Assembly: GCF_002954725.1 (NCBI RefSeq)
Contig: NZ_MSCQ01000001.1
Location: forward strand, 62,001 to 126,000
Length of the DNA: 64,000 bases
Direction: 5' to 3'
From: Photobacterium phosphoreum
Lineage (GTDB): Bacteria; Pseudomonadota; Gammaproteobacteria; Enterobacterales; Vibrionaceae
Shown: one piece after another, positions 60,924-64,000 of the stretch
Position numbering within the stretch: the first letter of the stretch is position 1
Layout: every line of letters starts with the position of its first letter
Position numbers and translations under genes: made by a program
Notes under the pieces: model-generated
The model's database searches: none
Told to the model about the DNA's origin: nothing
The model's input: only the letters and a program-made list of their open reading frames with translations

Positions 60924-61931
60924 TTATTGCCATTTACGGTGGTATGCACCTAACGTTGTTTGCTTGCCTTCAGACAGGTTCCCCAAGCAGGCATCCCATG
61001 CTGGATTCACACTGTAGCCTTCAGGGTTGGCTAAATAGTGGTCAATAGCCGCGCGCCAAGTACGGGTCACTTGCTCAACATATGCCGGGCTACGTTGACG
61101 ACCTTCAATCTTAACTGAGGCAATATTGGCTTTAAACAGCTCAGGTAAAATCGCTAGAGTATTAAGACTAGTCGGTTCTTCAAGTGCATGGTAGCGTTTA
61201 TTTACACCGTCGATATTAATATCAAATCGACCTTTACACAGGGTTGGATAACCCGCATTTTCGCCAGCACCATAGCGATCAATCAGCACTTCATTTAAGC
61301 GAGATTCCAATCCTTGTGGTGTTTCTTGCCAACGAACATATTTAGCGGGTGAACAGGCCCCGACAGTATTCGGTGATTCGCCTGTCATATAAGACGACAA
61401 ATAACAGCGTCCTTCAGACATAATGCACAAGCTACCAAAAGCAAACACTTCCAATTGCATGTCAGTGTTACGGGCTAATTGTTTTACTTGATTGATGGAT
61501 AATACCCGTGGCAATACCACGCGTTTAATATTGAAATTCTGCTTATAGTAATCAATGGCGGCAGTGTTAGTCGCTGATGCCTGAACAGAGAGGTGCAATT
61601 CTAAATCAGGGTAAGTGGTCGCTGCATATTCAAGTACGCCAATATCCGCCACAATTAGCGCATCAACACCCATGGCTGCTGCATTATCAACCGCTTTTGT
61701 CCAACGGCTAAAACCATCAGGATGAGCAAAGGTATTTAAAGCCACATGCAATTTACGATCATGATCTTTTACATACTGTACCGCTTTTTCAAGTTTGCGA
61801 TCAGTGAAGTTTAAACCAGCAAAGTGACGTGCGTTAGTATCATCTTTAAAACCGATATAAACCGCATCCGCACCATTATCGATAGCGGTTTTTAATGCTG
61901 GAAGATTACCAGCTGGGCAAAGAAGCTCCAT
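60924..61931 (-). CDS. ubiU: Ubiquinone biosynthesis protein UbiU (O2-independent hydroxylation)
   Basis: This 335-residue U32-family partner of UbiV has its four cluster cysteines at C169, C176, C193 and C232, the known E. coli positions. The N-terminus MELLCPAGNLPALKTAIDNGADAVYIG is the family signature. The ATG at 61931 is chosen because the 34 upstream in-frame codons are unconserved. It is first in ubiUV, with an FNR-like site upstream, fitting a role in anaerobic ubiquinone synthesis. Older databases call such proteins YhbU or collagenase-like peptidases; peptidase activity is not implied. Confidence 0.95.
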   Translation of the reverse strand: MELLCPAGNLPALKTAIDNGADAVYIGFKDDTNARHFAGLNFTDRKLEKAVQYVKDHDRKLHVALNTFAHPDGFSRWTKAVDNAAAMGVDALIVADIGVLEYAATTYPDLELHLSVQASATNTAAIDYYKQNFNIKRVVLPRVLSINQVKQLARNTDMQLEVFAFGSLCIMSEGRCYLSSYMTGESPNTVGACSPAKYVRWQETPQGLESRLNEVLIDRYGAGENAGYPTLCKGRFDINIDGVNKRYHALEEPTSLNTLAILPELFKANIASVKIEGRQRSPAYVEQVTRTWRAAIDHYLANPEGYSVNPAWDACLGNLSEGKQTTLGAYHRKWQ

Positions 61932-61971
61932 GTACTTTATTATCCAATCTTTGCATAAAAACGATGCCATC

Positions 61972-62033
61972 ATAGTAAAAGTGTTTCGAGGAACAGATCT
62001 TGATATTAGGCAGGTTTTGTTGATATTAAACAA
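61972..62033 (-). promoter_or_regulatory. FNR-like site and -10 element upstream of ubiUV
   Basis: TTGAT-ATTA-AACAA (62020-62033) matches nine of the ten fixed bases of the FNR box TTGATNNNNATCAA. On the minus strand a -10 TACTAT lies at 61977-61972, which puts the box centre at -61.5, a class I activator position. The -35 region (AGATCT) is poor, as expected for an activator-dependent promoter. Confidence 0.6.
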
Positions 62034-62071
62034 TAAATTTGTAACTAAATAATGGTGTTTTTAGATTGATA

Positions 62072-64000
62072 TCAACCGCTAACGTAATTTTTTTCTTTTA
62101 ATAATATTGCTTCTAATTCTTGTTTTGGCATCGGGCGGTGAAAGTGAAATCCTTGAATATAATCACAATTAAGGTTGGATAATAACGTTGCTTGTTGGCG
62201 GGTTTCGATACCTTCTGCAACCACACTCATGTTGAGTGATTTACCTAAATTGATGATATTTTCAATCAGGGTAATTTGCTTTGGAATAGTATCAATATCT
62301 TTAATGAAAGCCCGATCAATTTTGAGTTCATCAAGTGGGAATCGAGCTAAATAAGACAAGGATGAATAGCCCGTACCAAAGTCATCAATAGATAATGCAA
62401 ACCCTTGTTGTTTAATCGCATTCAGCATTTGGATAGTATGCTCGCCATCATTCATTACGGTACTTTCTGTGAGTTCAAAGGTGAAATCAGCCGCATTAAT
62501 GCCCGTTGATTGACGCAGTTTATCGACAAAATGAATTAATTTAGGATTTTCAAACTGTAGCGATGATAAGTTAATCGCCACTCGACCTTTTAATAGTTGT
62601 TGTTTTTTCCACTGATTAACGGTGGTAAACACTTCCCGCATAACGACACGGCCTAGTTGTTCAATCAGCCCTGATCGCTCTGCAACGGGAATAAATTGTG
62701 CGGGGCTAATGTAACCTTCAACGGGATGCTTCCAGCGTACTAATGCCTCTGCGCCGTCAATTTCAAAATTTTTAGCGTTAACTTTAGGTTGATACCAGAC
62801 TTCTAAGCCATTATTTTGCAGTGCTTTTTGGAGTTCTATTTCGAGCCATAATCGCATTCGTACAGCTTTACTCATGGCCTCACTGAAAATGACCAGCCGA
62901 TTACGACCGCGGTTTTTAGCTTCATACATTGCAGTATCCGCATTTTGGAGCATCATTCGCGCATCATGACCATTACCCGGTGATTTAACCATGCCGATTG
63001 AGCATGCGAGGTGCTTACTGAAATAGCACAGATCAAATGGCTGGTTAACTAATGCAATGATCTGTTCGGCAATAATTTTACCGCTATTTTCATGTTCAGG
63101 ATGAGTCAGTAATACTGCAAATTCATCACCACTTAAATGACCAATAATGGCATTTTTGGGTAATAGCTGTTGTAGTCGCTGCGCTATCTCTTGCAGCACT
63201 TTATCGCCAATATGATGCCCTAATGAATCATTGATATTTTTAAAGTTATCAATATCGATATACAGCATAAATAGCGGGGTATTGGCTTGCATCAGTTGAT
63301 CGAGTTGACGACTAAATCCATGACGATTATAGAGCCCAGTTAAGGGATCCAGTTGGGTTAATTGTTCAATTTTATGCTGTTGAACATCGTTATTGAGGGC
63401 GGGAGTGAGCTTTATTAATAGTGCTGCTTCACCCATCATGGTGATGGGGGATGTTGTCAGCATTAATGGTGAGCTAGCGTTATGGTTGGCTGAATAATAA
63501 TGTTGATTACCGTTATTGGATGCTTGTGTCAGTGTTTTACTGTGGCATGGTTGTTTATTGTTATCGAGCAACACGTGATCCAGTGTTTGACCTAAAAGGG
63601 CGTTTTTGGATGTCATACCTAATAGTTCAATGGCGCGTTGATTAGCATTTATGATGATGTTTTTTTCAATCACACAGATACCATCGGTGACGAGGTTTTG
63701 AAGTTGATTGAGTTGGTGTTCTGATTCTTGTAATGAATTAATCAAGACATGACGTTCTGACGTATCGACTGAATGTAAAATAATGTGCTCAATCTTACCG
63801 AGGCGATTGAGTAACGGAGCCAAGCTGATGTGTAAGTTGGTGTGGTGAGAAGTGTCATTGATAATAATTTCTGCTTCAATCACTTCCCCCTTAAAAGCAC
63901 GTTCGTAATAAGGTTTTAAGCATTGGTAGTAGTGGCTGCCGAGGGTGTCAATGTCATTACTGCCAATGAGTTGATGTTGTGGTTTACCGCTGATATCGCT
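62072..64000 (-). CDS. rocS: PAS-GGDEF-EAL cyclic-di-GMP protein, RocS-like, 5' end beyond the window
   Basis: The frame stays open to base 64000, so at least 642 residues are present and the N-terminus is missing; the GTG at 63883 is internal. A PAS/PAC region at the edge is followed by a second PAS (NLVTDGICVIEKNIIINANQ), a GGDEF domain (LDPLTGLYNRHGF, YIDIDNFKNIND, signature SGDEF instead of GGDEF) and a complete EAL domain (EALVRW, NLSSLQF, ELTES, DDFGTGYSSLSYL, KIDRAFI, AEGIET). The EAL residues suggest phosphodiesterase activity; the SGDEF site may be active or regulatory. Next to ubiUV this corresponds to V. cholerae rocS, which affects biofilm and motility. The identity rests on context. 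Confidence 0.8.
   Translation of the reverse strand, partial: SDISGKPQHQLIGSNDIDTLGSHYYQCLKPYYERAFKGEVIEAEIIINDTSHHTNLHISLAPLLNRLGKIEHIILHSVDTSERHVLINSLQESEHQLNQLQNLVTDGICVIEKNIIINANQRAIELLGMTSKNALLGQTLDHVLLDNNKQPCHSKTLTQASNNGNQHYYSANHNASSPLMLTTSPITMMGEAALLIKLTPALNNDVQQHKIEQLTQLDPLTGLYNRHGFSRQLDQLMQANTPLFMLYIDIDNFKNINDSLGHHIGDKVLQEIAQRLQQLLPKNAIIGHLSGDEFAVLLTHPEHENSGKIIAEQIIALVNQPFDLCYFSKHLACSIGMVKSPGNGHDARMMLQNADTAMYEAKNRGRNRLVIFSEAMSKAVRMRLWLEIELQKALQNNGLEVWYQPKVNAKNFEIDGAEALVRWKHPVEGYISPAQFIPVAERSGLIEQLGRVVMREVFTTVNQWKKQQLLKGRVAINLSSLQFENPKLIHFVDKLRQSTGINAADFTFELTESTVMNDGEHTIQMLNAIKQQGFALSIDDFGTGYSSLSYLARFPLDELKIDRAFIKDIDTIPKQITLIENIINLGKSLNMSVVAEGIETRQQATLLSNLNCDYIQGFHFHRPMPKQELEAILLKEKNYVSG

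Noticed and set aside
62066-62075. TTGATATCAA as a second FNR box upstream of ubiU
   Set aside because: The half sites are fused with no four-base spacer, and it overlaps the end of the rocS-like gene.

Overview
The window is a stretch of bacterial core chromosome from a gammaproteobacterium. It is almost certainly a member of the Vibrionaceae and more likely Photobacterium-like than Vibrio, though the genus is an inference. Four things point to the family. The block dacB-ompU-greA-yhbY-rlmE-ftsH-folP-glmM-secG-tRNA-rimP-nusA-infB-rbfA-truB-rpsO-pnp-nlpI-ubiUV-rocS is in the order I remember from Vibrio cholerae chromosome 1. A vpsR-type regulator sits between lysS and mutH. An nptA-type Na/phosphate transporter follows thyA. 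The many Escherichia coli-type core proteins differ in the way Vibrionaceae proteins do. The DNA is moderately AT-rich by eye, densely coding, and shows no phage, insertion sequence, CRISPR array or integron.

Layout. 1-4.7 kb: end of yaaA, srmB, trmN6 and brnQ. 4.8-12 kb: fldB divergent from xerD-dsbC-recJ-prfB-lysS, the E. coli order, with the programmed frameshift of prfB intact. 12-14.2 kb: vpsR and mutH. After a 745 bp AT-rich gap come rppH-ptsP, a TauE/SafE-type permease and thyA. 19.7-24.5 kb: nptA divergent from nhaA, a small exported protein, nhaR and a DUF502 membrane protein. 24.6-34.3 kb: rpsT divergent from murJ, then ribF-ileS-lspA, a second lspA, fkpB, ispH and dapB. 34.8-39.2 kb: carAB. 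39.3-42 kb: dacB and a major porin. 42.6-48.7 kb: greA, yhbY, rlmE-ftsH, folP and glmM. 49-59.9 kb: secG, tRNA-Leu(GAG), initiator tRNA-Met and the rimP-to-pnp translation/RNA block, then nlpI. 60-64 kb: ubiUV and a PAS-GGDEF-EAL protein cut by the window end.

How the genes work together. Several are linked sets: the DsbC/RecJ/RF2/LysS run; IleS and signal peptidase II translationally coupled through an overlapping stop/start; carbamoyl phosphate synthetase; NusA-IF2-RbfA-TruB-S15-PNPase for transcription, initiation, ribosome maturation and RNA decay; and the oxygen-independent ubiquinone hydroxylation pair UbiU/UbiV behind a well-placed FNR-like site. Two cyclic-di-GMP-related proteins (VpsR-like and RocS-like) lie in the window.

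I found no clearly new multi-gene system. The points most worth a second look are the tandem second lspA, a DsbC that has lost both cysteines of its structural disulfide, a VpsR with the sigma-54 contact loop deleted, the FNR-like site before ubiU, a heptanucleotide tandem repeat at the end of ubiV, the structured leaders of greA, nhaA, prfB and pnp, three DnaA-box-like sequences before rppH, and a small unrecognised exported protein coupled to nhaA. Comparisons with E. coli or V. cholerae gene order are from memory, not from a search.
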